NCBI GenBank assembly: GCA_015227615.1
Contig: JAALGZ010000010.1
Span: 124,001-188,000 of the forward strand
DNA: 64,000 nucleotides
Origin: Labyrinthula sp. Ha
Taxonomy: Eukaryota; Sar; Bigyra; Labyrinthulida; Labyrinthulaceae
Direction of reading: 5' to 3'
Shown here one piece after another: positions 18,887 through 30,477 of this stretch. The position numbers were made by a program, and so were the translations under genes. Every line of letters starts with the position of its first letter. Positions within the stretch are counted from its first letter, which is position 1. Under the pieces are notes generated by a model. It was given only the letters and a program-made list of their open reading frames with translations. It had not been told where the DNA came from and ran no database searches.

Positions 18887-19150
18887 GTAGTTTTTTTGTT
18901 TCTGCTGTTTTTCGTTGTCCCTTTTTATAAGGTTCCGTTCCACTGTTTCTGTCTATTATATTCCGGTATCAAAACTATTTTAGTAGAACCTGATCTTCCG
19001 ATAAGATTTTTTTTCAAATTTTTTCGAATAATATTGAAATAACTAAAAAATGGTAGAGAATAGAAGAAGTAATAAAGAAATTTAAAGCACGCGTTGATAC
19101 AGCATATATAGATAAAAAGAAATGAAACAAAAAAAGCAAACAAAAAGAAG

Positions 19151-20017
19151 TTAAACAATACTGAATAAGGGTTCCTTTAAACTATCCAACTTTACACTAT
19201 CAGTTTTCCCTAACGACATATAAGCACAACTAAATAAACAGACCAACTTCAAGTACTCTCCCAGATAGAGTTCTTTTAACATCCAGCATATCTCACCTCT
19301 TATTCCGCAGAATTCCTTGAATACAAAGTAATTTGTCATAAACAAAAAGCACCGTAGAATTGTATAGTATGTTAATCCAAGTTCTCTCCAGCTAAGCTCT
19401 TTCTCTTCAACTTTCATCATCATCTTTTCATAGTTTCTCAACCAGTAAAGGATTGCCCAGATCTCGCAGATCACGTTAAACAAAGATTCCCACAAGATAA
19501 TTTGCCCAAAATTGTTTAGTCCCCAAATTTTATTTTTTCCAATTCCCGTATACTCCAAGTAAGTTGTTCTAGAAAAAACAAGGATGGTACCCATGGTGTA
19601 TGTCAAGCACAAACACAAACAAGCTTTATTCTTCCTACATTCTGCTTCAGTGAACACAGGATCATGCCTAATGGCCATGATTAGGGTATTTAGAACAAGC
19701 AGTAAGTTTGCAATGAATAAAAGGAAGAGCATCATTAGGATGAGAAAGTAAGCGCCACCAGAAATCATGAATAACTCTCTCAGAATTTCCTCTGTGGTAT
19801 TTGCCTCAACATCCCTTAGTCCATGCAAAAGAAAGTAGATCATTAAAACCATGGATCCAAAGCACTTTTCTGCAGAATCATCAAACTTGGAGTACTTTTT
19901 CTGAAAAGCAAGTTTCAATGCTGTCAAACATAACAAACAAACCCAGGTATCGTAACTTCTTTCCCCGTCACTATACAGGATGAAGAAAACCGCACATATC
20001 ACACTCCATTCAAACAT
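19151..20017 (-). CDS. Multi-pass membrane protein (288 aa)
   Basis: ATG at 20017, TAA at 19153-19151, no interruption. I count eight or nine hydrophobic segments, among them VICAVFFILY near the N-terminus, FLILMMLFLLFIANLLLVL in the middle and LKLVCLFSCAYMSLG near the end. The longest loops are a Cys/Lys loop (ECRKNKAC) and an acidic-basic loop (MMMKVEEKELS). No transporter or receptor signature is recognised. It is divergently arranged with the coiled-coil gene at 20113 across a 95-bp spacer, so the two may share a promoter. Confidence 0.7.
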   Translation of the reverse strand: MFEWSVICAVFFILYSDGERSYDTWVCLLCLTALKLAFQKKYSKFDDSAEKCFGSMVLMIYFLLHGLRDVEANTTEEILRELFMISGGAYFLILMMLFLLFIANLLLVLNTLIMAIRHDPVFTEAECRKNKACLCLCLTYTMGTILVFSRTTYLEYTGIGKNKIWGLNNFGQIILWESLFNVICEIWAILYWLRNYEKMMMKVEEKELSWRELGLTYYTILRCFLFMTNYFVFKEFCGIRGEICWMLKELYLGEYLKLVCLFSCAYMSLGKTDSVKLDSLKEPLFSIV

Positions 20018-20112
20018 CTTTTTTTTCTTTTCTTAACGGTCACCTTGTCGTTTTAGTTACCGTTGCATAAAAGATATAATTTTGGGCAATCTTAATTTTG
20101 GGCAATTTGAAA
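20018..20112. promoter_or_regulatory. Short divergent promoter region
   Basis: This 95-bp spacer separates two genes pointing away from each other. It holds TAACGG at 20034-20039 and a direct repeat of AATTTTGGGCAAT (about 20080-20106). TAACGG also occurs twice upstream of the gene ending at 17702. It resembles a Myb-type binding site; that reading is inference. Confidence 0.35.
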
Positions 20113-20418
20113 ATGAAGAAAAAGGAAGATGAAATAAAAGTATATGTTATTGAAAGTAAACTATAGGCATTTGAAGAGGAAATAGAGTTGCTTGATGTAA
20201 AGAATAAAGAGAATACATCTAGGACAGAAGTTTTAAATGAAGATACTGAGAACTTAGAAAAATATTCCGCTAGGTTTGTAAATTTACTGAAGAAGAGTGT
20301 TGGTGAGAAATCACAGGGAAAAAATGAGGAGAAAATAAATTACTTGAAAAAAGAAATTATGAACTCATTGACACAGAATAAAGAAGATGATCCAGATGAT
20401 TTTCTTCCAACGTTTTAG
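20113..20418 (+). CDS. Small spliced coiled-coil protein (92 aa)
   Basis: Exon 1 is 20113-20139 (MKKKEDEIK), the intron is 20140-20166 (27 bp, starts GTATAT, ends TATAG), and exon 2 is 20167-20418. Without splicing the frame would hit the TAG that ends the intron. The intron length and ends match the introns of the Roco gene in this window. The protein is highly charged, rich in Glu, Lys and Asn, and predicted to be helical or coiled-coil (LEKYSARFVNLLKKS; NYLKKEIMNSL), with an acidic end (DDPDDFLP). It has no membrane segment. Function unknown. Confidence 0.6.
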
Positions 20419-20427
20419 GTGTTAGTT

Positions 20428-21123
20428 TCACTTAGAAAAAATAGGGTTTTCGTACTTGATTCGTAATGCATCTGGAAGATCGACATTTTCTTGATCTTTT
20501 TCTTGCCAAAACATCTTCCATATTTTTGCTGAACCATATATTCTAAATTTGATTACTCGAAGAAATTCAGTTTTGAATGAAAGTTCAAATAAATTTTTTG
20601 TGTTGAAAAGTAATCTGTTCCATTCTGGTCTTAAAGCAATTGGAAAGCTGCAGATGTTCTCTTTAATTCTTACCTGTGTGTGATTTGTTTTTCCCTTTAA
20701 AATGTATTCTTTTCCATAAAATGTAATTAAATTCATGATTTACTTTTTTGTCAATTACCCAAAAGTCAATCGAGAAAAAACGATCCAGATTCCTTAAGTA
20801 GATTACAAGCTGAGAAAAATGAGATTCCATCTCAAATCCAATGCTCATCTTTCCACCCTGAATTTCTAGTACCTAAACAGAATTAATATCATTTGAATAC
20901 TTTTTCACCGATTGTCGAGTCGAAAGGGCATGAGATACTTTCTCTCTGTTCCAGATTATTTTTCAAGTTCTTAAAACATTAAAGAAAAAGAATTAAACTT
21001 TACATGACAATTGTTTTTCATTGATTCTGAAATAGGTTCATAATTTTCTAAATCTTGGTGATGAGATGGAGGTAAGATTATTAAGAAATGTCCATCTTCA
21101 TCACTTTCATTTCCGCTAAACAT
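20428..21123 (-). CDS. Spliced unknown protein, probably four exons
   Basis: Exon 1 runs from ATG at 21123 to 21004 (acidic start MFSGNESDEDGHF). A 34-bp intron (GTAAAG...TTTTAAG), a 23-codon exon (NLKNNLEQRES...), and a 28-bp intron (GTATTC...GTTTAG, ending at 20873) lead in phase to VLEIQGGKMSIGFEMESHF. The last coding part, ending SKstop at 20428, is in another frame (SFPIALRPEWNRLLFNTKNL...). A third intron near 20790-20690 must join them; a 64-bp one fits the phase but others are possible. No domain is recognised. It converges on the coiled-coil gene, with only 9 bp between the two stops. Confidence 0.5.
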
Positions 21124-22734
21124 TTATTTGTAGTTTATGAAAATTTCTTCGTTTATTGATTTAACTGTCCATATCTTTTCCAGAAAAAATTAATACTGGT
21201 AATTAAAGTCAAAGCGATGCTTATTAGCTTAGAGTAATCTTCAGAAACACTGTTTGAAGATGATCCGGAATTGTAATGCGGAACCAAATAGTTTCAAAGA
21301 ACATTTATTCTGGTATAATGTCTTTATCTACCACTTAGAGCTATTGTCATTCTTTTGAACGAATTGGCTCAAAATGGATTATGGATATTGGTAACAACTA
21401 GTAGAGAAAAACAATTATTATAAATTAGGCATTACTGTAACATATTATACTAGAATAGGTTCTTCATCTTTAGAATACAAAATTGTTCGGTTTATTCATT
21501 GAGATAGTTTTATGTAAAGAACAATGATATAATCATCGGTTGATATATATCGGTGGTTTATAAAAGTTATACAGGCAGTATTATTACTAGGTTGTATTTT
21601 CTTACCTAATCAAATGAACGGGTTTGTCTTGTTTGAGCTTGTTTTGGAAAACAGTTTGAGCTGAGATAGCATTGCATCAAGAAAATACAATTCAACCTTC
21701 ATTATTAGAAACATATATCAACTAGTTCTTAGTTTTTGTTTCAGAGTAGCGAAAGTATATGGATCTTGGTTTATCAGTAGTTACGAAAATGTCATGACGA
21801 TGCTTTCAAAGAAAATTTAATTTACTATATCAGAGTACCCATAAAACTAAGTGATCATTTACCAAAAATATGCAAGAATTTAGGTTATGCGATCAAATAT
21901 TGAGATTGAAAGATTGTAGCTATTTAGAAGCGACAACAGCAAAAATACTTAGATATTTTATTTTTGAGGAAAAGTGGTATCATTGTTTCTCTTATGCATT
22001 AAAGATGTTGATACTCCTTTAACTCACCACAGTTGTTTTAATTCTTTTTTGTTAATGTTAATCACCTCCAATACTTTGTCTCAGATCCAATATAAGAAAA
22101 GGAAATATTGATTTATTTTCTTTTTGGAATAGTTATAAATAGAATCTGTCTTATAGAATGCTCCTTTTCCACTAAAGAACAAAATATATATGTATAATCA
22201 GTTGAATGGTTTTCGCATCATCAAGGGAGACTTTAACTACTAAGAAATAATAAAAAAAATTTAACTTTAATCAGAAACATGCTTTTACTTTGAGCATTTT
22301 CTTCAATCCTCTTTGGTGAGTCATAGAATTTGCTAAATTAGTTTCTTATCCTTTTTTTCTTCAACCTCCTTTATTTCAATGGATTATTATCTAAATTCGA
22401 CTGTCAAATATGTTTCTGTTTTGCTTCAGTACTTACAAGAAACCAAAGAATTTTTAACAAAAGATTTTATCGTGTCTATTCTTTGCTAAGCAATATGAAG
22501 AGGGAATAAACACCTATGCATTTTTAAATATCTTACTGAAACGAGACTGTCTAAAAGATGCTCGGCAACCTTGGTCCAAATGGAGATAAGCTGAAAACAT
22601 TTCCCGATATCTTAAACGTTCGACTATAAAGTAAGAGAATAAAAATCTCCAACTCCAAGTTCCACAGTTTTGTCCATACCTTCTCGGAGGACTTAGAGCT
22701 TGAGAGCCTTAGAAGATAGTTGGTTTCTGTGCTA
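21124..22734. other. No gene seen
   Basis: AT-rich DNA beyond the gene island. No frame of convincing composition on either strand, and no repeat shared with the rest of the window that I could see. Confidence 0.45.
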
Positions 22735-22884
22735 TACATCAACGTTGGTGGCCTTGGTACTTACAAGCTCAAGCCTCTTCTAAAGAATATCATGGACGCA
22801 GACGTTATGATATTATCAGAACCGAGCGAACAGGGTTACAAAGGGCTAGAACAACATGTGAAGGTCATTCACAGAACAGGATGA
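22735..22884 (+). pseudogene. LINE endonuclease remnant
   Basis: A 49-codon stretch reads YINVGGLGTYKLKPLL and MDADVMILSEPSEQGY, ending at TGA. This matches the start of the APE-type endonuclease domain of non-LTR retrotransposons (N..GL...K...L....aDv..L.E....G). No longer open frame surrounds it. It may belong to the same decayed LINE as the reverse transcriptase remnant at 25554-26310. Confidence 0.6.
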
Positions 22885-25553
22885 TGGTTTCTATCAAAAC
22901 CACTTAACTGTTTTGAAGTCGTAGCAACTTTCCTATGCTAAGAGCTCTCTGAGAATGTTCTAAAGGTATATTCTCAAACTCAGAGAGCCTTTATAGTTTT
23001 CTTACGTCTGACTAGAAAATTTAAGATCATTTTAGTGAACATAGACACACATACTCTAAATATAACTTGGAAAATTATAATATCTTTTTTTAGCCTTATA
23101 CCAATGAGTCCTTGAATAAACAGTAGAAGATTTACAATCATAGGAGTTAATTTATAGACTCAAACTTGCACAAACTTAAAATATATTCATAATAAATATA
23201 ATTATGATAACAGATCAAAAAGACATGAAGAGATACCAGCATTATGGATAGCAAAACGTTGATATGTGGTTATAAAACTTAAGTTCAGCATTGGAGAAAC
23301 ATTAATTGAAAAGCTGATACATGCAACCAGAGAGTCAAAAGTGCAGTTAATTTTGAAATGGACTTCTTACTAAAAAAAGATAACTTTTGGTGAAATTCTT
23401 TAAATTTTTGAAGAAAATATCTGATAAACTTTTTAGAGAAGCAAGTTTAAATATTATCAAGTAAATGAGGAAAAGTAATTTTTTTCTATTGTGTACAAAA
23501 TATTTTCTTACCAGAACAAGTCAAATACTAGCCTGTGTGTCAAAGATCCAAACATGGTGCACTCTGTCAACAGCAAAATGGAACAATGAAATACTAATAT
23601 AACTGATAACCATGGTAACCAAATGGCTCTAGTTGTAATTGCAGCTAAAGTTCTGAAAGAAAACGCTCCGTCATCTAACCTGTAGATCTCTCAACAAAAA
23701 AAACTTGGAAGTTATCACAGCAGTGTTCAGCAGGGAGAGGGAGAATTGTGTATCTCCTAAGCATGCAAAACAGAAAGTCCTAGCAATAATATAAATTTGA
23801 TCATAGCAGGTGAACTGAGCATCTGGTGAAACAAAGTAGTAGACAAATACAGCAGTTTTTCAGTACCAGTACGGACATGGATCTGTACATGCTAATAAAC
23901 AGACCGAAACCCATTAGGAAACTACACGTTAAATTTACCGAATTCAGGGTTTGAAATAGGATCGACTTAGGAATTTGACTCGAAGCACTACAAGAATATA
24001 TGGAAAAGTAAAAGTGTGCAACTATGAAAACAAAACTTAAAAAAACTAAATACATTCTTACGACAACCCACTTCACCAACCCCCTTTCAACGAAATTATA
24101 GAAATATACTTCTCGTTACTAGAGAAAAATAAGAGAACCAACAAATCAACTCAGGGAAAGACATGTAAATGGAATATACAACATCCCAAATAAGCTCAAA
24201 GAAGCTCAAAAACAGTGAAAGAGATCATATTCAATAAAATATATAACATCTTCAGAAGTGAGTGCGTTGCAAAAAAGATATCTCAAAAACGATCTGCAAC
24301 GACAAAGTTATTCTTATCTATTCACACAAAAAAATGAAAATGACCTGGTTACTGTATATCCAAAGAATTATTGAACACAACGTTCAAGTTACTTCCCCAG
24401 ATACTCAGCAATAGAACATACGGTTTACGTTTTTTTTGAGTCCGGAGTCCGATAATCCTAAATCTCATTGGCCTAATTTTTTATTGCCCAATTTTTTTTT
24501 GAAAAAAATGAAACCAACAAAATGAAGATTAAAAATTACAAATCATGGCAATTGCATTATAAAACATAATACAGGACAAAGTAAGTACCCTGAAAATACA
24601 AAAATTTACAAGATTTAATAAGATTTAAAAATTTTACAAGATTTAAAAATATCGAACAAAATTTAGTGCAAGAAGAGATCCAGGAAAAGCAAAAGGTAAA
24701 TATTGAACAAGAATAAGTGCAAGAAAAAAACCAATAAAACTAAGATGTAAATATTGAATAAGATTTAGTACTGCTTAGAGGCTTGAAAATGCAGGATTTG
24801 TTCAAGAAAAAGCCAAGGTTCAGGATTATTGGAAAAAAGAGCTGAGGTTCAAAGATGTATATTTCGAGAAAAAAAGAAAACCAATTTTGATAAGAAAACT
24901 TGCACCTAGATTTGATTACAAATCCACTTAAGTTTTAAGTTCTAATTTTAAAGCGAATCTACATCTTCTAAATTTCACTATTCAAAATTATTTGTCTTAA
25001 ACTTCTAACTATATTACTTCATATATTTACTTATTAACATGAACACGCATTATTAAGTTTCTGTATTCAACCTATGGAAAAATATTTAAATTCATACTCA
25101 TTGAGGGCAGAGTGGGGAGGGAGGACCGAGTAATGGCGACCATTTTTAAATACACGGGGAGTATGGAAGGCTTTTCGCTATGCTAGGGTCGGGCAACTTC
25201 TCATTTTAATGTTTTTACTTATTAATATTCATTTAGTATCTTCTAGTACACTTCACTTTGTTACCAGCCACCCTCTCTCTTTTGTCTAAGTATTCGAAAT
25301 AATTGCTCTGTGCATCAATTTTTCAGATGAATCATAATGAAAAAGAGCTTGAGAAATTGATTTGACCAATGATATCCAGGGGAGTATTCCAATTCTAAGC
25401 AAAAAGACAGATCCCAGAATATACTATATATTAAAAAGACTTCTTTACTAAGAAGTAAGGTTTAGATACAAATTCATCAACTTGAACAAATAATGAGTAT
25501 TACATACCCTTTACAAGTACTGCCTTAACTACAACTAAAAGATCGAACAGTTA
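22885..25553. other. Decayed sequence between LINE remnants
   Basis: No intact frame. If the flanking endonuclease and reverse transcriptase belong to one LINE, this is its badly eroded middle, though at about 2.7 kb it is longer than usual and may contain later insertions. Confidence 0.35.
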
Positions 25554-26310
25554 TTTAGAGATCTAGAGAAGGTACTTAACTCTGTAAGGTATGTGTTTAT
25601 CCAAAATTCTCTGAAATAAAACCATGGCCCACTCAAACCGAAGAAAATAAAAAAATAGCTTTTACGACGCGGCAAAAGTAATGGTACTAGCAAGAAATGA
25701 GGTAAAAAGGATTGTAGCTTAAAGAAAAGGAGTTTTATAACGACTTCGCTATCACTAGCGAGCCTTATACTAAGTTTGAGCTCATTCCTGAAAAGGATAA
25801 AGCACCATTTCTTGGCGATGATATCAGTAGCTGACACCACATTTAATTTTATATACTTCGCAGATGATATAGTTACTGTTTGAAAAATTAATCAAACTGA
25901 TTTTAGTTTCTGCAATCAATATAAACTGTTTAACTCCTTTCAAGCCTATGGATTAACAAAACTAGAACCAAAATCCTGCTAACGGATGAATGATATAATA
26001 TGGGAAAATATATATCCTACGAAGATATAAATATGATTCTAGTGAAATTCCAAAGAAAAATTGTGATAGATTATTTGAAGCCAAAGCTAGTTATTACACA
26101 CACACTGTAGAAATAAATTTTGGGGACGATGCTCGCATATCAAGTCGCAAATTAAGATTCAAAATACGAAATGCTAAGGATCCATTTAAAACAAAACTAT
26201 CAACTGCTAGCTACTTCGGTCACAGTAAACGTCGAACTATCGAACCAGTAAAAACATATCAAGATGGGAATAAACTCCATTGGTATCAAGATAGATAGTA
26301 TCATTCAAAA
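25554..26310 (+). pseudogene. LINE reverse transcriptase remnant
   Basis: Fragments in shifting frames match non-LTR reverse transcriptase: FRDLEKVLNSV at 25554 (the conserved FxDLxKAFDSV block), IYFADDIVTV with the FADD catalytic motif at 25857-25868, and then SFQAYGLTKLEPKSC, the block following the catalytic motif. Stops and frameshifts occur throughout, so the copy is dead. Confidence 0.65.
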
Positions 26311-27965
26311 GAACTATAATTATTCAAAGTTAGACTGATCAATTATCACAATATCATTACAATAACAAAATTCTAGAAGGACACAAAATGAAACTTTGCA
26401 CAAACACTTGTTTCATTATCTGGTTTGTATTCTCTAGTCAAATAGCCTAAGGGTGATATAACAAATAAGAAACATTATTTATTCTGTAGAAACATAAAAC
26501 TATGACCAAGCAAACTAAACTCAAAGATACCAAACCGCAAAAGGGCAACTTGAAAGCTTTTGGGATCATCCAAGAGCACTAGAATATATACAGCACCACG
26601 GGAAAACTTCCCGTGACGCAATGGAATTCCCAGTAATAGTGTACCAGCTCTTTGTCGTGTAAAAGGAAGAGACTTCGATGATCGTACGCAAGCAAGAAGA
26701 TATTGTGATGTGAAGTTTCTAATGAAGATCATTGAGAAGTTAGCTGAGAAAAAATTGTCGGTTTACCTAAAGAATACTACCAAATATCTGTTAAACTTTG
26801 GAACTTTGTTGAAGAGCTCCAGTTGGATTTGAAGATAGTAACAGGGGAAAAGTAGAGTTGATGAGCTAAGTTGGCTGACAATTGTTCAGCAGATTTATAA
26901 AAAAATATCAGAAGTCATGAACACAAAGATCTAAAACTATTTCCATTTTTTTTTTCTCTTCTTTGTTTTTGAAGATCTTCATACTTATTGATTATAAAAT
27001 ATTTTCCTTTTCTCTGTTTCTAAATCCTTTAAGCATCTAGTTTTCCTTTGAATCGCATACATATAAAACATCTGTCAATTCAAAAGTAACCTTTCAGTCT
27101 TGGTTTTTTATAAGGTCTTTTTAGATCTGTTCCTTTCAGGTGCCAAGCAGTATAGAAGATCCCCCCCCCCACCATTTTTCTCTTTCCAAATCTTGTGTTG
27201 CTCAGTTTATTCAAACTGGTTTTTAGTTTGAAAAATACAGTCCACTAACATAATTTGTACAGTTTTGAAGATTTGATGCGGTTAGTTAACTAGTTTTAGG
27301 TACCATTGCACGGACTCTCTTGGCATAACGTTAGAGACGGAGTCGTGCAATCAGATATATCGATAAGTTGGATGGGGTCTGCTCTAGTTTAGGGACTTAT
27401 TACACCGACCAGTTTGTTTATCGAATTCTTATCAGCATCTTCCGCTGAAGTTTTATTGTCTTCCTCTGTTGTGTTTCTATCAGCTTCAGGTATAGCAATA
27501 TCATTAACTTGTGTCTAGCAAATAAGAATATGTTAATGGCTCCCGTTATCATCTTACTCGGATAGATGTGTGTTAGCTTCTGGTGTAAGTGCATTGTTCT
27601 CTTCTATATAGATTTATGTCCTTCCATTAACTCTGATGCGGTTGGATAATTTGTCCAGCAATATATCGTGACCTCTGAATAAGCCTCTGATTTGATATAA
27701 TGATAATTTATCAATAAGAAATTACCTCAAAATTTTCTTATTGATTGAATCTTATAATTCCTAAATCATTTTTACTCGTCATTAATAATCAATGATAAAT
27801 TGAGTCATATGACGAAAATCAATTGATTTATTTATGCGTTCGATTATTGATAAGTTTTTACAACTTAGTTATTACACCACTACCTAATGAAATTCTTTGA
27901 TAATTCTGTTAAGATCTTTGAAGCCTCATACTAAGGCACCACAAGAAAAGGAACACACCTAAGAA
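26311..27965. other. No gene seen
   Basis: AT-rich DNA with a run of ten C at 27161-27170 and a hairpin-like repeat near 27707-27745 (ATCAATAAGAAA and TTTCTTATTGAT). No supported gene. Confidence 0.45.
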
Positions 27966-30010
27966 AGGACTAGGGGTTAATAAAAATATTTTATTTCGCT
28001 TGGAAGATATTTTTTGCATATTAAAATTCAATAACATTTAATTTAATTTGAAACTGTTAAGAGTAATAAACAGTAATGCTTTAGCAACAGCAAAACGGAT
28101 GATGACTGCAGAGAATGAAATGTTAATAACTCGATTCCTAACATACTTCAATGAAAGTTATATATATATATATATATTATGAGAGCTGTTATACTGGACT
28201 TTAAAATAAATTTATAATTCTAACAGAAAATTAAATTAGCTTCCTTAAAACATAATATGTTTGCTCGCGTTAGCTAAAAGTTAGCATAATCTTCAGATTG
28301 AAATGCACCTATCTTCGCTCAAACTCTTCTTCATGAAATTTCATAATATACCATTGGAAATGTATTTTAATTTTCTAGCTAATATTAAGAGAGATGTTAG
28401 TATTTTGGAAGTTAACAATGAGTTATGTATCTTTCATTATCCCAATATCAAAACAAAATTTAGCATATTAACATATGCCAAAGAAACTTTAATTTTTCTT
28501 AGCCAATACTTTATTTTTTAACTCAAATAAAGCTAAAAGATTTTGAATAAAATTATCCAAGTGATTATTTCATTTCATTTTTCTTTTACTGAGATATACT
28601 AGGGTTAAACTACAAATTCTTATATTTTCTAACCACAGGCCATTCACAAGTCATATTTTTGTTATATTTGTATCCCGCTCAATTTTTGTATAAAATACTA
28701 TTGTAATCAGTTTCACTTATGATAAAAATAATTTATAACAGTTTTTTTGTATTTTTTATATTTGAGCACTGCAAGATATTTTTCTATTCTCTTTTTTTCA
28801 GCTCAACCTGTATTCCGGGGAAATTACTAAATAAATGCAGAGTGCCTTTCTCAGTACTCTGGGTTACGCAAAAAAAAACCTTTTGAAAAGGTCTTTTAAA
28901 TATAATTTTTGCTGTAATAGATTATATTGGATCTAAAATGATTAAATTCATGTACAACACCAAATACCAGAAGAGCAGGAGAAATCCATTTTATATCGAC
29001 CTGAATACAATGAAGAAAAATTTACATCATCTCTATAAACTGGCAAAGTTATCTCTTACATTTAAGTTAAGCTGAAACTATTAGCAAACAATAATGTTTT
29101 ATAGTTTCTGTTATTACGGGGTGTTGAAAACTTTATCCACGATTTTTTCAAAAATGCAGTATAATGGCCTTATAATGAACAATACCTTTTCAACTCTTCT
29201 ACAAAGGTTCAAACATGTTGAAAACTGAACCTACTACTTACTAACATATAAATTTAGAGGATTAAAATAATATAAAGTATAAAAAAACCACGATTACCGA
29301 AAATAATGCATATAGTATTTGCTAGTTTTTTTTCACGAAATCTTCTTCAAATACACTATTATCACCCACAATGTATTTCGTATTAAAAAATTCTTTCAAA
29401 CCGTGTACTTTGTCAAGTTATTTTATAAGGATGAGTACTTTAAACCCTAAGAAAGGCTAACTTTAAGGGTTATTTACACTTATTTTTCAGATCTCTAATA
29501 AAACATACATTCAAACGTAACATCATGAAAAACAACTCCATAGATAATCTGATTCTTCTCAGACTCTAAAAATTTGGTATACCTGACTTCTCAAACCATT
29601 TCTCAGGATTTTTCTTCACTGAATAACTTTAACTGAACTAAAATCCACTCAGAAAAGTCAGGTATTAAGAATAAACACATTTTGAAAATATGAAATCACT
29701 CGGTTTTGCTATAATCCTATAAACTTTATTCCAGATAGCCCCCAGTAACTAAAAAATAAGACATGTAACCACGAATTATGTTTTTTTCTCAAAGTTAAAT
29801 ATGTTTAAGCTTAGTACAGCAAACGTAGCTCATATAATTTAAAAGAAGATCAGAATCAACATTAGCAGTGGTATTTGTGTGTTTTAATTATGAGCTTAAC
29901 TTGTAAAAAAATGTTTCATATTTTTAAGTATCTTAATATTTCTCTATTTCTTCATTAAATTCAATATTACATTACTCTGAACCCAATGACATCAAAAGCC
30001 AAGAAACTAT
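27966..30010. repeat. Duplicated non-coding block, copy 2 (partner 3600-6480)
   Basis: Matches 3600-6480 in order, with its first 150 bp also matching 50820-50970 in the hAT MITE (shared stretch ggatgatgactgcaga). It carries a (TA)n tract at about 28158-28178. A 72-codon frame at 28303-28521 is not supported by the partner copy and is probably chance. Confidence 0.6.
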
Positions 30011-30212
30011 ATCTTTTAATAAATGGAGTTTTTCACCTACAGACACTTCAAATCTATATATAAAACGACATCTATGGAAATGTAAAAGGTTTAATAATAC
30101 AAAAATACTATCTTATGGTTTAAATAATAAGCTCATTTCTCTTTTTTTTCAATGTAGCTAAACGGCTATATTACACAATAACCAAGATTTGCTCTTATGA
30201 CAATTTGCCACT

Positions 30213-30446
30213 GTGATATTAACTATTCCAGAGTTATATTGCGAAATCCACCTGAAGACAATACAGTGGTTCCAGCTAAATACACAACTATATAAAAATT
30301 TCCATAAGCTAGCTAATACCACTGCTTTCAAGCAAGCAGAAAGGATAGTAGGAAAGAAGCGGAAACCTCAACGCCCCATTACCATGGAAGATGGAAAGTA
30401 CCTAAACGATAAAAAAACGAGTAAAAGTATTCCAAGAATATCTTGA
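30213..30446 (+). pseudogene. LINE frame upstream of reverse transcriptase
   Basis: Coding-like frame ending in KKRKPQRPITMEDGKY..., typical of the link before LINE reverse transcriptase. At a run of seven A (30411-30417) the coding sense moves to the frame of the next ORF, which is open from 30406 and reads VFQEYLEIIQRSREENI before its ATG at 30478. This is a one-base frameshift in this copy. Confidence 0.6.
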
Positions 30447-30477
30447 AATCATACAAAGAAGCAGAGAAGAAAACATC

